Assembly: GCF_037975245.1 (NCBI RefSeq)
Contig: NC_092561.1
Coordinates: forward strand, 9,917,001-9,981,000
Direction of reading: 5' to 3'
Origin: Apostichopus japonicus
Lineage: Eukaryota > Echinodermata > Holothuroidea > Aspidochirotida > Stichopodidae
DNA length: 64,000 nt
The position numbers were made by a program, and so were the translations under genes. The notes below the pieces were generated by a model. It searched no databases and was not told the DNA's origin. It was given only the letters and a program-made list of their open reading frames with translations. How positions within the stretch are numbered: position 1 is the stretch's first letter; each line of letters begins with the position of its first letter. Below, piece by piece: positions 51,615 through 64,000 of the stretch.

Positions 51615-52880
51615 AGCAACATTAGCCCTACAGTATATGCCCATAGCATAAACCTTAATTAAAGTAACTAAGTTGAATGCACCATAATGGATGAAGGGGA
51701 CCCACTAAAATTAGTAAACAGATACCGGGGAACATTTTTTTTTACCTTTTTGCAATTGGATACAAGACTTTTCCCTAGCTTGTTTTTATAACAGTTTTCA
51801 TTCACATCCATACACATGAAATATGATGTGATGCAGATAATACTGCCGCTTAGTCGCTTACCTGTAATGACATTAGGATAAAATTAGGCATCCTGTTGAG
51901 ATGATAATTTGATGGTTTTAAAAGTACTTTATGAAAAATATGATACTTTAATTAGTTGTTCACCTGCTGTCTTCCTAGTTCCTACCCTCATTCTCTTTCC
52001 TTCCAATCCTTATTCCACTGATTTATAGAAGGCTCAGTAATAGTTGGGGAACTTCTCATAGACTGACAAATGTAGGTGAACCTTCTCAATTGAAACAAGT
52101 TTTATTCAACTAGTATCAATACCAGTGAGCCAACTGCAAAGTAAAGTGGTCAACCAGGGTTCTGAGCTAAAGTGAATATTTGTATCAATTTAATCCTTTA
52201 CCTAAGGTGAAGTCATACAGTATGTATAACCAAAGCAGTTTTTTTCATTTTTCATATTTTTCAATTTTTCATAACTTACCAACAATCACACAGTTTGTAG
52301 AGCTCTATTTTCATGTCATAAGATCGAAATTAAAGAAGGGAGAAGGTTTCCATGAGGAAATTGGCTCCTTAACAGCACTCTTAGCTCAATTAATGGGTGT
52401 GTAGACTTGCACAAAATGAAATGTCTATTGCCGTTAGACACCACCATTGATCCCAGAAAATATGCACACAGCTTGCTACCTTCGGTAATTAGACACTAGT
52501 GCACAGTCAGTACATACAGCTGCAGTCAATACCCACAGCACAGTGTAAAAACGATACAGCGATGGACATCTCAGGTCCAGCTAAAGATAACAAGGTACCA
52601 TGTTTCATTACAATCTGCATTTTGTAGCGACTAGCAGAAAACTTCACTTGCAAGCAACGGAAAGTTAACTTTTTCAGAGCGCGGCACGCGTTTTGGAGCG
52701 AGTCTTCAATGCCTTTGACAGCACTCTTATCTAAATTAAATGATTGGTAGCAAACTTGTATAGCATTTGCATAGGGCCTTTAGTATGTAATCTTCACAAC
52801 ATTACACATTGAACCAATTTCATTTTCCAAAAGTGTCAAGGACGAAACTCACAAAAGAGTCTTCTTTCTTTTCTCGGCAG
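51615..52880 (+). promoter_or_regulatory. 5' flank of CEP290 (leader exon and promoter not resolved)
   Basis: The ATG-bearing exon starts after an acceptor (TTTTCTCGGCAG|TGTG), so at least one non-coding exon lies upstream. The GC-richer patch at 52675-52710 (GAGCGCGGCACGCG) is the only promoter-like spot. I could not identify a convincing RFX X-box or TATA element. Nothing else is recognisable here. Confidence 0.3.
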
Positions 52881-52889
52881 TGTGTGATC

Positions 52890-55800
52890 ATGGCTCCAAT
52901 TGACTGGGACCGTGTGATGACTGCCAATGTGGAGGGCCTCTCGGAAGATGATGCGGATGAATTTTACGAGGTCTTGGCAGAGGTAACACTTGCATTGTTT
53001 GATATGGCCGACGTGGTGCACAGACTACAAGTTTCCGTTAGCCGACTATTTCGTTATCTGCCTTTTGCTAGACTCAGTTTTGATAACATGAAATTTGTTA
53101 CTGTATATCTCTTTAGATTTTAAAAACTGTAAGTAGGTCAATGCAGAAATGTTCTTCTAACACACTCGTACAAAGAGAGAGTATTACGAAAGGTTTAACT
53201 TTACTTTAATATGCTCTACGCTTTGGGTATTATGTAGAAATTAAAATGGGCAAGTTCAATCACAGCGGTATTCACTAAGAAATCTTAGTTAACTTACACT
53301 TTAACATTAAGTTTTTTAATTGGAAAACTGCTGCCTCATTTACTGGTATAACCAATTCCACCCTTTTCAAGTAGGAGAAATACCTCAGGATGTTAAGGGT
53401 TCAGAAGAATGCAGCAGTGGTTATTAATGGTAGTGGATTATGGTTTTTTCATTACAGTAATGACATACAATGCTTTTAAGGGTTAGAGTTTACTCTTTTG
53501 ATGAATTTAATACTTTCATCCTTCTCTGCCCATCTCCTTTACACCAGGCTGATGATCCAAAGGGTAGCGATGAAGAACAGCTCCTGAAGCTGTTTGAGGT
53601 CACTCGTTCCGTCATGCTGGTAAAGGCTACTCAGGCCGTGGTTGCTCTGGACGAGCTCGAGAAGATGGCAGCAAATCAAGGAAAGGAAAATGTATACAAT
53701 GGTGAGTAGTCATGATGAAGGTGGTGAACGGTTACACCTTTTTTTTGGGGGGGGGGGGGAAATAATTATGGCATATGTGACGAGAAAATTGTGATGAGGG
53801 GGTGAGTATTGTGATGAGGTATAAGTAATTGTGATGAGAAATGAGTGTTATGTTAAGGGATGACTAATTGTGATGAGGGGGTGAGTATTATGATGCAGGT
53901 GGTGAGTAATTGTGATGAGGGAATGAGTAATTGAGAGGGAGAGGTGAGTAATTGTGATAAGGGATGAGTAATGTTGATGAGGGGTGAGTAGTTGTGATGA
54001 GGGGATGAGTATTTTGGTGCGGGGTGAGTAATTGTGATGAGGGGATGAGTAATTGAGAGGGAGAGGTGAGTAATTGTGATAAGGGATGAGTAATGTTGAT
54101 GAGGGGTGGGTTATTGTGATGAGGAGATGAGTATTATGATGAGGGATGAGTAATTGTGATGAGGGGGTGAGTATTGTGTTGTAGGTGGTGAGTAATTGTA
54201 ATGAGGGGATGAGTAATTGAGAGGAAGAGGTGAGTAATTGTGATAAGGGATGAGTAATGTTGATGAGGGGTGGGTTATTGTGACGAGGAGATGAGTATTA
54301 TGATGAGGGATGAGTAATTGTGATGAGGGGGTGAGTATTGTGTTTTAGGTGGTGAGTAATTGTGATGAGGGGATGAGTAATTGAGAGTGGTGAATAATTG
54401 TGATGATGAGGCAAGTAATTATGATAAGGGATGAGTAATGTTCATGAGGGGTGAGTAAATTGTGATGAGGAGATGAGTATTATGATAAGGGATAAGTAAT
54501 TGTGATGAGGGGATGAGTAATTGTGATGTGGCGGTGAGTATTATGATGAGGGGTGAGTAATTGTGATGTGGCGGTGAGTATTGTGATGCAGGTGGTGAGT
54601 AATTGTGATGCAAGTGGCAAGTAACTACTGTATGATGAAAAAGTTCATTTATTCATGATACACATTGTGAAGAAGATAGAAGGAGTGGGGTGCTGGAAGG
54701 ATGTAGAAAATTACTCTACAAAGACAATGTTTTTTAACTGGAAATTATACAAAACATCCTAAATCAATACAGAACAAATTCCCAAATATGAACAGAAAGA
54801 TCTCAAGGTGAGGAGTGCTTTGTTTTTGTATTTGGTAGGGGGCTGTAAATCTGAATCAGATATTCTGAATTATTGATTTTCTCAGCTTTACCTACAACAA
54901 GTTTTTTTCAATCTCTCTAAAATGTTTATACTGTACTTACCTATTTGCTATAGATTCTTATTTTAGAACTCTTTGTGTGTTACATATTCATAGATCAAGG
55001 GCTGAAGGACCAAATCCAAGAACTGGAGGAGGAGAACAAAAGATTGCAAGTATGTGAACACTGAATGTCTTATTATAAGTACAGTTTTTCAATGTGATTT
55101 GCTAACGTATACCTCTCGTCACAACAATAATGTGTGGTTAGTCTGTTATTTAAACAATTGTTGACCATAAAATCAAGTGAGTTGAAAACAAATCTGATAA
55201 TAAAGTGCAGTTAGGTAATAATTAGCATCAACAATTAATGTCAAAACAATGTCTGCCCCTGATCCTTGTATGCAGAGAAGTCAAGGCTCATGGATTTGGT
55301 TTTATATGCTTCAGAATTTGTTTTATTAAAAAAGTCTGGATATATTTTGTAAATCAACAGTATGTATGAAGATCACTTTTAATAATCACTCTTGTGGCCT
55401 AAGGCCAAAATTGATCACTAAGGTTCAAATTTCAATCATTTAAGTTTTCTCCAAACCTATATGCCTCATTGAGTCATCTAAGTATCTAATTTATTCCTTC
55501 TCAATGGCTAGGAAAACATTTGGCAGATCAGAGCATCAAGGGAAGTACTGTTAGCAAAGAATTAGCATGATAATACCACAGCATGACCTTTAACCTGATG
55601 ACCTTTGATCAGGGTTCAAATTAAGCCACAGTGACAATGTCAAATTATTGTAATGCTCTTCATAATGCTCTTTTACAGATGGCTGAAATCCATGTCCCTT
55701 GAATCAAGTTTTCTTGGTCCCATTTCAAATTTCAGAAAATTGTCTCGCTACCCTAAGTTTGAACTGACAAGTTACTGTGGTGTCCTGCAGCTTTGATAAA

Positions 55801-58800
55801 AATCACAACAGAATTTCTTATTTTCCCCTCCCCCCCTCCCCTACTCCCTAAAGGAAAAAGGTTATTTCCTTGATACTTAATTCCAGCCATGAGTAGTAAA
55901 CTAAATTTACTACATTTCTTTTTTATTTGCAGAGGATGGGGGGAGGAGCTGGCTCAAGAGACATGCGTTCCCTCCAGAATGAGATCCACGAACTCAGCAG
56001 ACAGGTGGATCTCTTGCAAAGAGAACTAAAGGACAAGGACAGAGAGCTGATGAAGGAGCGAAAAGATGGGGAAAGGGTATGATTTATCAACTTCACTAAT
56101 CCCTGTTACCCCCCCTCCCCCTCACTGCTTTTATACTGCTCTCTTTACCCTTCTCCTTCTTCCCTTCACACCACTGGGTAAAATTGAACATTTAGTTATT
56201 AATAAATGTGGTTAAGAGATCTAAGCCAGAACATATGTGAACTGACTGAGAGGTATCCTACCAGCACATGACAATCAACAAGGAAAATTTCCAAAATTTT
56301 TTTTGTTTCCTTCCTTTGTATACAACATCAAGCAACATAACTGCAAAATACAAGAAGTGCTTTTAGTTTTTTGTCTTCCATTCATATCATTTTTTCCCTG
56401 CTTTTTTTATATCTCATATTTTTCTTTTGTCAGTTTGCACAAAGAGCAGAAGATGCAGAGAAGGAGACCCGAGAACTGAAACGTGATGTAAGTAACATCT
56501 ATCGTCCGCTTGGATTGCAGGACACAGTGGGGGCGTTGTGGTCAAGTGGTCAAGGCAGTGGACTGGTGATCTAAGGATTACAGGTTCGAGCCCTGGCCAG
56601 ATCATTGCGTTGTGTCCTTGGGCAAGGCACTTTATCTCCATTGCCTCTCTTCACCCAGGTGTATAAATGGGGACTTGCGAGGTAACTTGTAAATATAGTT
56701 GCGTGCACCGGTTTGTGGCTGCCCTATGGGAAGTCCCCCGGGAGACACGTGGTTGTGATGCACTGTGGTGCCCCAGGAGAGATTGATTGAATTGCGCACA
56801 CTTTGGTGTGTAGGTGTGACAAGTTACCAATGACCAAGGCTAGGTTGTCAAAGCTCTACGATAAGTGTCTAATATGTATGTATGTATGTATGTATGTATG
56901 TTTCATTATTAGCCATTGGAATCCTTGAAGACCCCATAAGGAAATGCCACTTTTGGGAGTTGATCAACTTTTGGGAGTTGCTGCACAGTGGCAAAAAGTT
57001 GAAATGAAGATAATGTGTGCTGTTCATGGCTTGTGAGACAAAATAGAACAAAGTTACCCCCCAACTGGCTTAAAGTGGACGTGAATTAAGAAACTTGTAT
57101 CTCTTCTTTTGCAGTACCTTGAAAGTTGAAGTTTAAGAGTACGAAGAGGCCGACTAAACCTATGTATATTTGATACAGAAAAAAGTTCACCTTTAAACAA
57201 AGTATCAATATTTAATGGATACTCCATGATTCTCAGCAAAAGATCTGGTTTTTAAGTACCACGGTGACTCTTGTCATATTAAAAAAAATATTCCTATTTA
57301 GAGGTTTTTTTTTCTTCTTTCAGAACGATTTGTTGAAGAACGATTTGAGGGATTACCAACGGCAGATGGAATCTCAGAGGGAGAGCCTGCTGCAGAAGAG
57401 GGGCGATGATGTGGAATACCAAGACAAACTCCGACAGAAAAATAGAGATCTGAATGAACAATTGGAAGAAATTCAGGTACCTTAGATCAGACATGACAGA
57501 AAAAAGGGCTTCCCAGCCTCAAACCTGTGAGGGTTATTTTTCCAAACATACCCTACACAGCCTAAAAGTTAATGATTGCTCGGGTTGGATACGTCATTAG
57601 TTCATAATGAGATTATATACGTCTCTCACACAAAAACTACTTCACAAATGGCCTGAGGCTAGAGCAAACAGTCTTACTACCCTTGCACTTTGAGATCTTA
57701 ATTCTGTCTGGCCCTTGCTCAAACTGATACTTATTTTTATTCTCAGGTCGTTTGGAGAAGGAGTTGAGAACTTCTGTTATACTAGGTTATTCAGTGTTGT
57801 GAACTATGTAAAGGATTATCAAAATTAAAGACCTACATGTTTTAATCTGTATGCATTGTTTCAGTCCTACTTCACAGTGCAGTTGATTAACCATTGCAGT
57901 TTGGACAAAACTTATGTTTAACAATCTGCTTTCTTCATAAAAGAATCTGACGGAAGCAAACGATCAGCTCCAGAAACAGGTCTCGGACATGTCCGAAAAA
58001 TTGAAGAATGCAGCAGAAGAGATGGAGTGGATGTCTAAGGACTACTCTAACCTGAAATTAGTCCTACAGAAGTCAGACACTGTCACAGAGAACCTGAATC
58101 AGGAGAACATCATCCTGAAAGAACAGGTAAATAGCAGTGAGCTTTGTTTGTCTCTTGTGTAACTGTAGACAGCACACTTCACTTGTGAAACATTACCAAG
58201 AGATGTCTGTGAAAAGCGTGAGATGTCTGTGAAAAGTGTGAGATGTCTGTGAAAAGTGTGCGATGTCTGTGAAAAGAGTGAGAGCGGGGGATGTCCGGGG
58301 AGAGCGGGGGATGTCCGGGGAGAGCGGGGGATGTCCGGGGAGACCGGGGCATGTCCAGGGAGAGCGTGAGATATCCGCGGAGAGCGTGGGATGTCCGGGG
58401 AGAGCGTGGGATGTCCGGGGAGAGCCGGGGATGTCCGGGGAGAGCGTGGGATGTCCGGGGAGAGCGTGGGATGTCCGCAGAGAGCGTGGGATGTCCGCAG
58501 AGAGCGTGGGATGTCTGCGGAGAGCATGGGATGTCCGCGAAGAGCGGGGGATGTCCGCGGAGAGCGGGGAATGTCCGCGGAGAGCGGGGGATGTCCGCGG
58601 AGAACGGGGGATGTCCGTGGAGAGTGGGATATTCCTTTGTTGGTTTACACAAGTGGAAATAAGCTGACCCAAACTGAGCTGAAATGTCAGCATTGGAGGC
58701 TTGACCTTTGTGCTACAGGAATTTGTAACATTTTTGCACAAATTTCTTCATTCCTGTGCCATTAAGCTGGGACTTAACCACCAATATATGAATGAAATTG

Positions 58801-61800
58801 TGCACACATAGTGCATGAACAGAACTCCTTGAAATGACTTGATCAAACTAACAACATGGTCTAAAATTGACCTTCGCAAAATAAACTTTGCGTCACTTAC
58901 CCACAACTGCTGGTTAAAATTCCTCCCCAAATTTGGCAGGTATTACAATACTAGCACTGTTTGTGACCATGAGTAAATCTACAATGTTGGCATGTCAACC
59001 CTACTGGTTCCTTTGGCGCATTACACCTGTTCCTGGCAGTTTCGGTGCAGGGTCAGTCTGCCCCTGTTTTGCAACCTATTCTATCACCTAGGATGGAGGA
59101 GGGGATGGGAGGAGGGGGGGGGGAAGAGGTGCAAAGATGCAACAAGTTACATTGGTCTGCACTATTCTGCTGTTTAGAAGTTGGATCTTGTTTCATTTTT
59201 CAATTCTAGATATCTGAGCTGTCCGAGCAGGTGCAGGCAAACACAGGTACAGACGATGAAGTGATGCAGGCCCTGAACAAGAAGGTGGATGAGTGGAAGG
59301 TAAGCTATAATACATCAAGCCCTTACTCAGCTCTTTTGGGTTTGGTCAGTATTTTTTAAGCAAACCTACAAGAGTATTGCCCAAAAGAAGATAGCATTTG
59401 ATGAAAGTTTAGATGGCTTTGTTGAGTGTCACCAAAGTAAGGTTTTATCAAACAAGTGAAATAGATATTGACTTTTACAATTGATGACTTTCTTTAAGGT
59501 ATTGGCCTACATTGTCGTAGGTTCTCAGTTTATCTTCTATGTGGGCTAAAGCCAGACATCGAGCCAGAGGGAGTTAAAATACTCACTGTTCCTATATTGA
59601 GCAATGAATACCAGTACGTAGGTCGCTCAAAGCCTAAAGCAAGATCATGGGCCATTTTTTTTTTTTGTCACTGACCAGACTGAACGCATTTCAGGGCCTG
59701 ATTTGGCCCAGGAGCCACCTGTTGAGTGCCCATCGTTGGATTTTAGTATTGAATAGCCTTGACTCGATTACCAAGCATATCTTCAAGGAACTGCTTGAAC
59801 AGCAGATGACTCGATCTGCAGCATTATGTCCCAGACAGGCAAATAACACTTCAGCACTAAACACAGATTTAATCATGGCTGTAAAGAGGTGTATAAACTC
59901 TTGACAAAACAGTTCTAAAGCAAACATCAAAATGCACCCCAGACCCACCCATGGATATAAGCAGAGGTACTCGGTATACATTGCATATATCCCAACCTTC
60001 TTAGAAGCTCTTGATGTCATTAACTGATGAAGCGATGAGACTAAATGCAGCAAAAAGTGAATGAAAATATTAAACGAAATATTGAACGAAATATATATAC
60101 GAAATATAATAAGAAATATTAAACAAAATATATTGAACGAAATATTGAACGAAAAGATTAAATATCATTAGCTCTATCCATAGCATTGCATTAGTAAGTA
60201 CAGGTTGAGTGAGTCTGGCGAAGAGTGAATCAATCTGTCACAAAAGAATGATGATATGTGCATTAGGTTTGCGTAAGGTGACAATTCATTTTACAAAGAT
60301 GTGGACTTTTAGGAACTTGTATAACGTTCAGCATCCCTCATGGTAGTTTCAGTTAGTTGCAGTTTTGCCCGTCACTTCAACTTTCTTTGCATATCATTTT
60401 GTAGTTCACTAATTTCAACTGATTTACGGGTTTTTGTTCTTGAAAACGTGAAAAAAAAAAAATTATATATATTTTTAGTATCACTCACCTACCTTACTCT
60501 AAACCCTCAGTTTTATTAATATTTTCCTGATTTTACAGACTGCCATGAAAGTTAAGGATGAAGAGATAAATCAATTAAACAGGGTAATTCGAGGACTCCG
60601 GGACCAGCTGACTGCCTCTGAGATTGACACAGATAAGACTTCAGTGCAAGCTCTAGCAACGGTAAGTTTCATTCACCCGGATTCTTCTTTTAATCTGAAA
60701 GAGACCAAAAAGAAAAATTCAGTCATGCATTTGGGACTGTCTCCATCTGGTAATAATTTTTAAGTCTCATTCTCTTGGCCACCCTCGACTGTTATTTAAC
60801 AAGTATGCCGCTCTGTAGATTTGTTCATAGTTTTTTGTTCATAGTTGTTACAGAATATTTTACAATTGCACTTTGCAAAGTAAAATCATTGGGTATTTAA
60901 TACACAGCAATGGAAAATGTTTTGAAGCATTGAATCATGCTTCCTTGATTTCTTACTGTACATTTTTGATGCTCTGGTAGTTTTTTCTGTTTTATTGCCA
61001 TTTTTGCTTGTCATTGCCCCTCTCATTGATCTTCCACGGATGGTATTGTTGAAAGCTGACAAATAGTATATCTTACTTCTAAACTAATCAAACCGTACAG
61101 AAATGTTGCTATTGTAATTACTCCACCAAATATTCACAAAACTGCAGCTACTGATAGTGCAGTCCTGCACAATGTAGTAATGTTTCTATATATATTTTAA
61201 TATCTCTCTTTGATGGAGGAAAAAAATGCTATACGTCTTGTAGGGTAAATGTTTTGCTTAAATTTAAAGAGATTGCTTGTGACTTTTGAAACTAGATAGA
61301 AAAAACAGGGAAGAGAACTGTGGAATTCTCCTAGCATTTTTTTAAGACTCTATAACACTTCTTATCCTGTTTCTTCTCTATTTTTGGGGGGTATCATTGG
61401 GCTGTTATTTGAATCCAAAATGTGGCAAATAATAACAATAAAAAAAAATAAAAAAAATATGTGACCTAAAGTTGCATAAATGTTTGTTTTGCTACACAGG
61501 CATTAAAACAGAAAGATAGTCAGCTAGAGGTCTTGAAACAGGAACTGGAACAATCAGCTCAGGAGATGGAAGAGCAAGCTCAAGAACTGGAGCAGCTCAG
61601 ACAGGATGCTGTCAAAGGTGGAGGTGAGTCCACCTTGTGCCCCTGACCCTGCCCCCTCCTACAGGCACTACCAAGGATATGGTAAAATGTGTAATAATGT
61701 CAAACTAAATGGCTCCTAAAAGAAACCTTACTACACAAGGTATGAAGCCAACTTGTTGAACTAAAGAACATCACGTTTAAAACAATCAACAATCGTCAGT

Positions 61801-63508
61801 CATGTATAATAATAAAATGCTAAATGGTATACCAGTTATGAATTATCCTAACCCAGCTACGCAATGTATGAAGCTAACTTGTTAAACTAAGAAACATCAC
61901 ATTTAAAAACTATCAACGATCAACAGTTATGTATAAAAATGTAATACTAAATAATATACCAGGTACGACTGATCCTATCCCAGCTACGCATCATATGAAG
62001 CTAACTTGTTAAACTAAGAAACATCACGTTTAAAACAATCAACAATCAACAGTCATGTATAATAATGTAATACTAAATGGTATACCAGGTATGAATGATC
62101 CTAATCCAGCTACGCATCATATGAAGCTAACTTGTTAAACTCAAAAATGATCTCCTCTTATTCTGTAATATTGTCATAATCTGAAAGCTGTTTGTTGTTT
62201 GATGTTGTTTTTGTTGATGGATAGACACTATCATATCGTTGGGAGTGCTTGAAAACACTGAACATAACTGAAATGCAACCAACCGCTTTTAATAGAGGAA
62301 ATGTAGGAATAGTAGAAAAGTTTTATAACCAAATTCTACTTCCTTTTGGATCCAGTAACATAAATCTGACAATGTTCCAGACAAAATGCTATGAAAATAG
62401 AAATATACTTCCCTCAAGAGAAGTGCAATGAGCTGTTATAATTAACCTGTAGTTATTAGAAACACTTTGCTTCAGTTCCTATGAGCACAAAATATGGCTA
62501 GAACATTTGAGTGCACATTTGATATGAAAGTATGACATTTTTTGTTGTTGTATCGTAACAGTCTGGCCCGAGGAAGGGAAGGGTGGCTGCACTACTGCAC
62601 TTAGACATGAATGCAATGTATGGAGAAACATGGTGCGGTCTACTGAAGGTTTGCAGTCTTGTTCAATGCCAAGGCCCTCTCAAACGACTTTACAACTCAA
62701 TCCTGGTCATTGGTAACTTGTCACACCCACACACCAAAGTGTGCACAATTCAATCAATCTCTATATTTACAAGTTACCTCGCAAGTCCACATTCATACAC
62801 CTGGGTGAAGAGAGGCAATGGAGGTAAAGTGCCTTACCCAAGGACACAATGCAATGATCTGGCCAGGACTTGAACCTGCAATCCTTAGATCACGAGTCCA
62901 CTGCCTTAACCACTTGACCACAGCGCCCCCCACCCCACTCCTTCTGTAGTAGTCTATATTCATGGCGAGAGGTCTTACCTCTAGCTTACATCAGGCATTG
63001 ATCAGTTGTCAACTGATCAACAACTTCATAATGTGATAATATTTGGTCTTGCTATGTGCATTACACAATCGGCTCTCATCAGACCAGGGTCGATTTTATA
63101 ACTTTTCTCGCAACAGTCGAAGGCTGTCAATTTTTCCATGGACCAGCCTAGTGCAATGATGGTTTATTTGATAATTAATGTTGTCATACTTGTCTACTTT
63201 TTCACATTAATGTAATAACCAGAGCACTTGGCGGTTCACTAACTGTGATCGGTAACATTATTGCCATGCACAAGTTACGGCTTATTGAGAAATTGCAAAT
63301 TAACGAATTACTCGATTCCATCGATTGTATCTTCACAGCTCCTCAAGTGAAACTACAGAATCAGGTGAAACAGTTAAAGGAAGCCATGAAGGAGCAAGAG
63401 AGGGAAGCAAAGGCTGCCGAAGAAAGAACTCAGAGAGCTGATGCAGATGCCAGGGAGAAGGACAGAGAACTGAATGAAGCTTTAAACAGAATGAGAGAAT
63501 ATGAAATG
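52890..63508 (+). CDS. CEP290: CEP290, N-terminal part (gene continues past the window)
   Basis: Eleven coding exons on plus: 52881-52982 (ATG at 52890, context ATCATGG), 53548-53701, 54994-55049, 55933-56076, 56434-56487, 57324-57476, 57945-58126, 59210-59299, 60539-60661, 61500-61623 and 63339-63508. They give about 448 residues. Order and text follow vertebrate CEP290: start MAPIDWDRVM, LLKLFEVTRSVM, GSRDMRSLQNEIHEL, KDKDRELMKE, RDYQRQMESQRESLL, KRGDDVEYQDKLRQKNRDL, DADAREKDRELNEAL. The protein is almost all coiled coil. It is known to link membrane and microtubules in the ciliary transition zone. Junction phases are consistent except in exon 57945-58126, which is 182 rather than 183 bases. 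The last donor (ATG|GTTGGT) is weak. Introns hold minisatellites and two SINEs. Confidence 0.93.
53757..54625. repeat. ~20-bp minisatellite in CEP290 intron
   Basis: About forty degenerate units close to GTGATGAGGGGATGAGTAATT, with higher-order blocks of roughly 150-160 bp that include GAGAGGGAGAGGTGAG. It lies wholly within the intron after the second coding exon. Confidence 0.9.
56529..56905 (+). mobile_element. tRNA-derived SINE, family 2, sense copy in CEP290 intron
   Basis: The head resembles a tRNA with A box TGGTCAAGTGG and B box GGTTCGAGCCC (about 56583-56593). The body contains CTTGGGCAAGGCACTTTATC and CTCTTCACCCAGGTGTATAA, and the tail is (TATG)n at 56873-56900. It starts about 40 bases after the donor of exon 56434-56487. 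The antisense copy at 62640-62932 lacks part of the body. Confidence 0.85.
58199..58629. repeat. 20-bp minisatellite in CEP290 intron
   Basis: About 21 units of 20 bp. The first four read GAGATGTCTGTGAAAAGTGT-like. The remainder read GAGAGCGGGGGATGTCCGGG or GAGAGCGTGGGATGTCCGCA and are much more GC-rich than the surroundings. All three plus and three minus frames stay open because 20 bp shifts phase each unit. Those ORFs are not genes. Confidence 0.95.
60062..60157. repeat. AT-rich simple repeat (GAAATATTGAAC-like)n
   Basis: Degenerate 10-12 base units of AAATATTGAACG in the CEP290 intron preceding exon 60539. Confidence 0.75.
61735..62145. repeat. ~125-bp tandem repeat in CEP290 intron
   Basis: Just over three units sharing TATGAAGCTAACTTGTTAAA, AACATCACGTTTAAAACAAT, CAGTCATGTATAATAAT and CCTAACCCAGCTACGCA. 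Unit starts lie near 61741, 61867, 61993 and 62117. Confidence 0.85.
62640..62932 (-). mobile_element. tRNA-derived SINE, family 2, antisense copy in CEP290 intron
   Basis: Reverse complement of the copy at 56529-56905. The A-box-like TGGTCAAGTGG lies near 62910, the B box reads GGTTCAAGTCC, and the body has TTGGGTAAGGCACTTTACC. It lacks about 80 bases of the body present in the sense copy and ends without a clear simple-repeat tail. Confidence 0.8.
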
Positions 63509-64000
63509 GTTGGTCATCTCTGATTAGATTATTGTATGTGTCTGTTGGTGTTGATATGATCTGTCTGTATGCATGCATGGATGTCCTCAGGAATATTTGA
63601 GTGCCAAGCAGATTTGTGCAGTAGTGTGATCCACGTCCTGGTGGAGGGGTCTCAGGGGGTTGCCCCCGTCCCCTTTGGAATTTTTTTTTTCAAATGAAGT
63701 ATGCTTAGTTGGTAACTGGTACTAGCTTTTCCTGTCCTGGCGGTAACCTCTGTGCCAAGTATTCACCCATATATTGGTTATGATAAAGTCGGTTAAATTA
63801 ATCATCAAAAAGAGTGCCGGACGGAAATGTTAAAAAGAAAAATGTTTGCACTGGGCAGCATTCAGAACTGCCGGGCGCAGCTGCCTGCCGCTGCCCGACC
63901 TGAGCATATCCCTGTGTATGTAGGTATGCTTGTTGGCAAGTAATAAAAGCACAAGGAGATGCCAGGGAAAACAGTAGCCAGAATTTTTTTTTTTGCCGAA

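Noticed and set aside
58199-58629. Regular 20-bp repeats resembling a CRISPR array
   Set aside because: Units are contiguous with no unique spacers, and the DNA is clearly eukaryotic.
58099-58765. Six overlapping Pro/Ser/Gly-rich ORFs of 123-182 codons
   Set aside because: A 20-bp repeat rotates through all frames, so open frames appear on both strands. The block lies inside a CEP290 intron.
59647-60053. 85- and 120-codon ORFs in a CEP290 intron
   Set aside because: They lack splice-supported borders or known motifs, and the coiled-coil text of CEP290 continues normally across the intron.

Overview
The window reads as interstitial DNA from a marine invertebrate deuterostome, most plausibly an echinoderm and perhaps a sea cucumber. 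The grounds are AT-rich DNA, spliced genes with short exons and GT-AG introns, abundant transposon debris, and secreted immune-type genes (a QPD C-type lectin and a fibrinogen-related protein) of kinds known from sea cucumbers. The species is inference. There are no operons, and nearly all long ORFs on the two strands are shadows of repeats.

Three host genes can be supported. (1) A C-type lectin on the minus strand, exons at 4866-5046 and 2549-2779, with its 5' end not found. (2) A complete nine-exon fibrinogen-related gene on the minus strand, 26274 down to 20490. It joins in frame to 482 aa: signal peptide, Cys-rich piece, three tandemly duplicated Thr-rich stalk exons, TIL-like domain, EGF/VWC-like domain and fibrinogen C domain. 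(3) The 5' part of CEP290 (ciliary transition-zone protein) on the plus strand from 52890 to beyond the window. Eleven coding exons are readable; one carries an apparent 1-nt frameshift.

Between these genes the window is dominated by mobile DNA. A Penelope-like retroelement (31097-34095, minus) has an ORF1, an RT ORF with two in-frame TAA stops, no visible GIY-YIG endonuclease, and a hammerhead-ribozyme-like motif just after the RT ORF. A paralogous copy of the host repeat at 36375-37985 shows the empty site. A second, decayed Penelope RT piece lies near 41.5 kb and a LINE 3' end at 27.9-28.3 kb.

DNA-transposon relics include three ~1.8-2.2 kb hAT-like copies plus a solo end, a nested hAT MITE with a perfect 8-bp target duplication, a Harbinger-like MITE inside a satellite array, two long-arm foldback elements with clear target duplications, and elements whose cores are palindromic short repeats. 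Two tRNA-derived SINE families are present; one has both copies in CEP290 introns. Minisatellites fill parts of 0.8-1.15, 10.8-11.5, 17.6-19.5, 35.3-36.3, 53.75-54.6, 58.2-58.6 and 61.7-62.1 kb, and a long (CAT)n/(ATG)n inverted repeat lies at 28.45-29.3 kb.

The best candidates for something not yet described are the endonuclease-less Penelope element with its own hammerhead-like motif, the Cys-rich insertion in the fibrinogen domain with the expanding stalk exons, and the palindrome-cored TIR elements.
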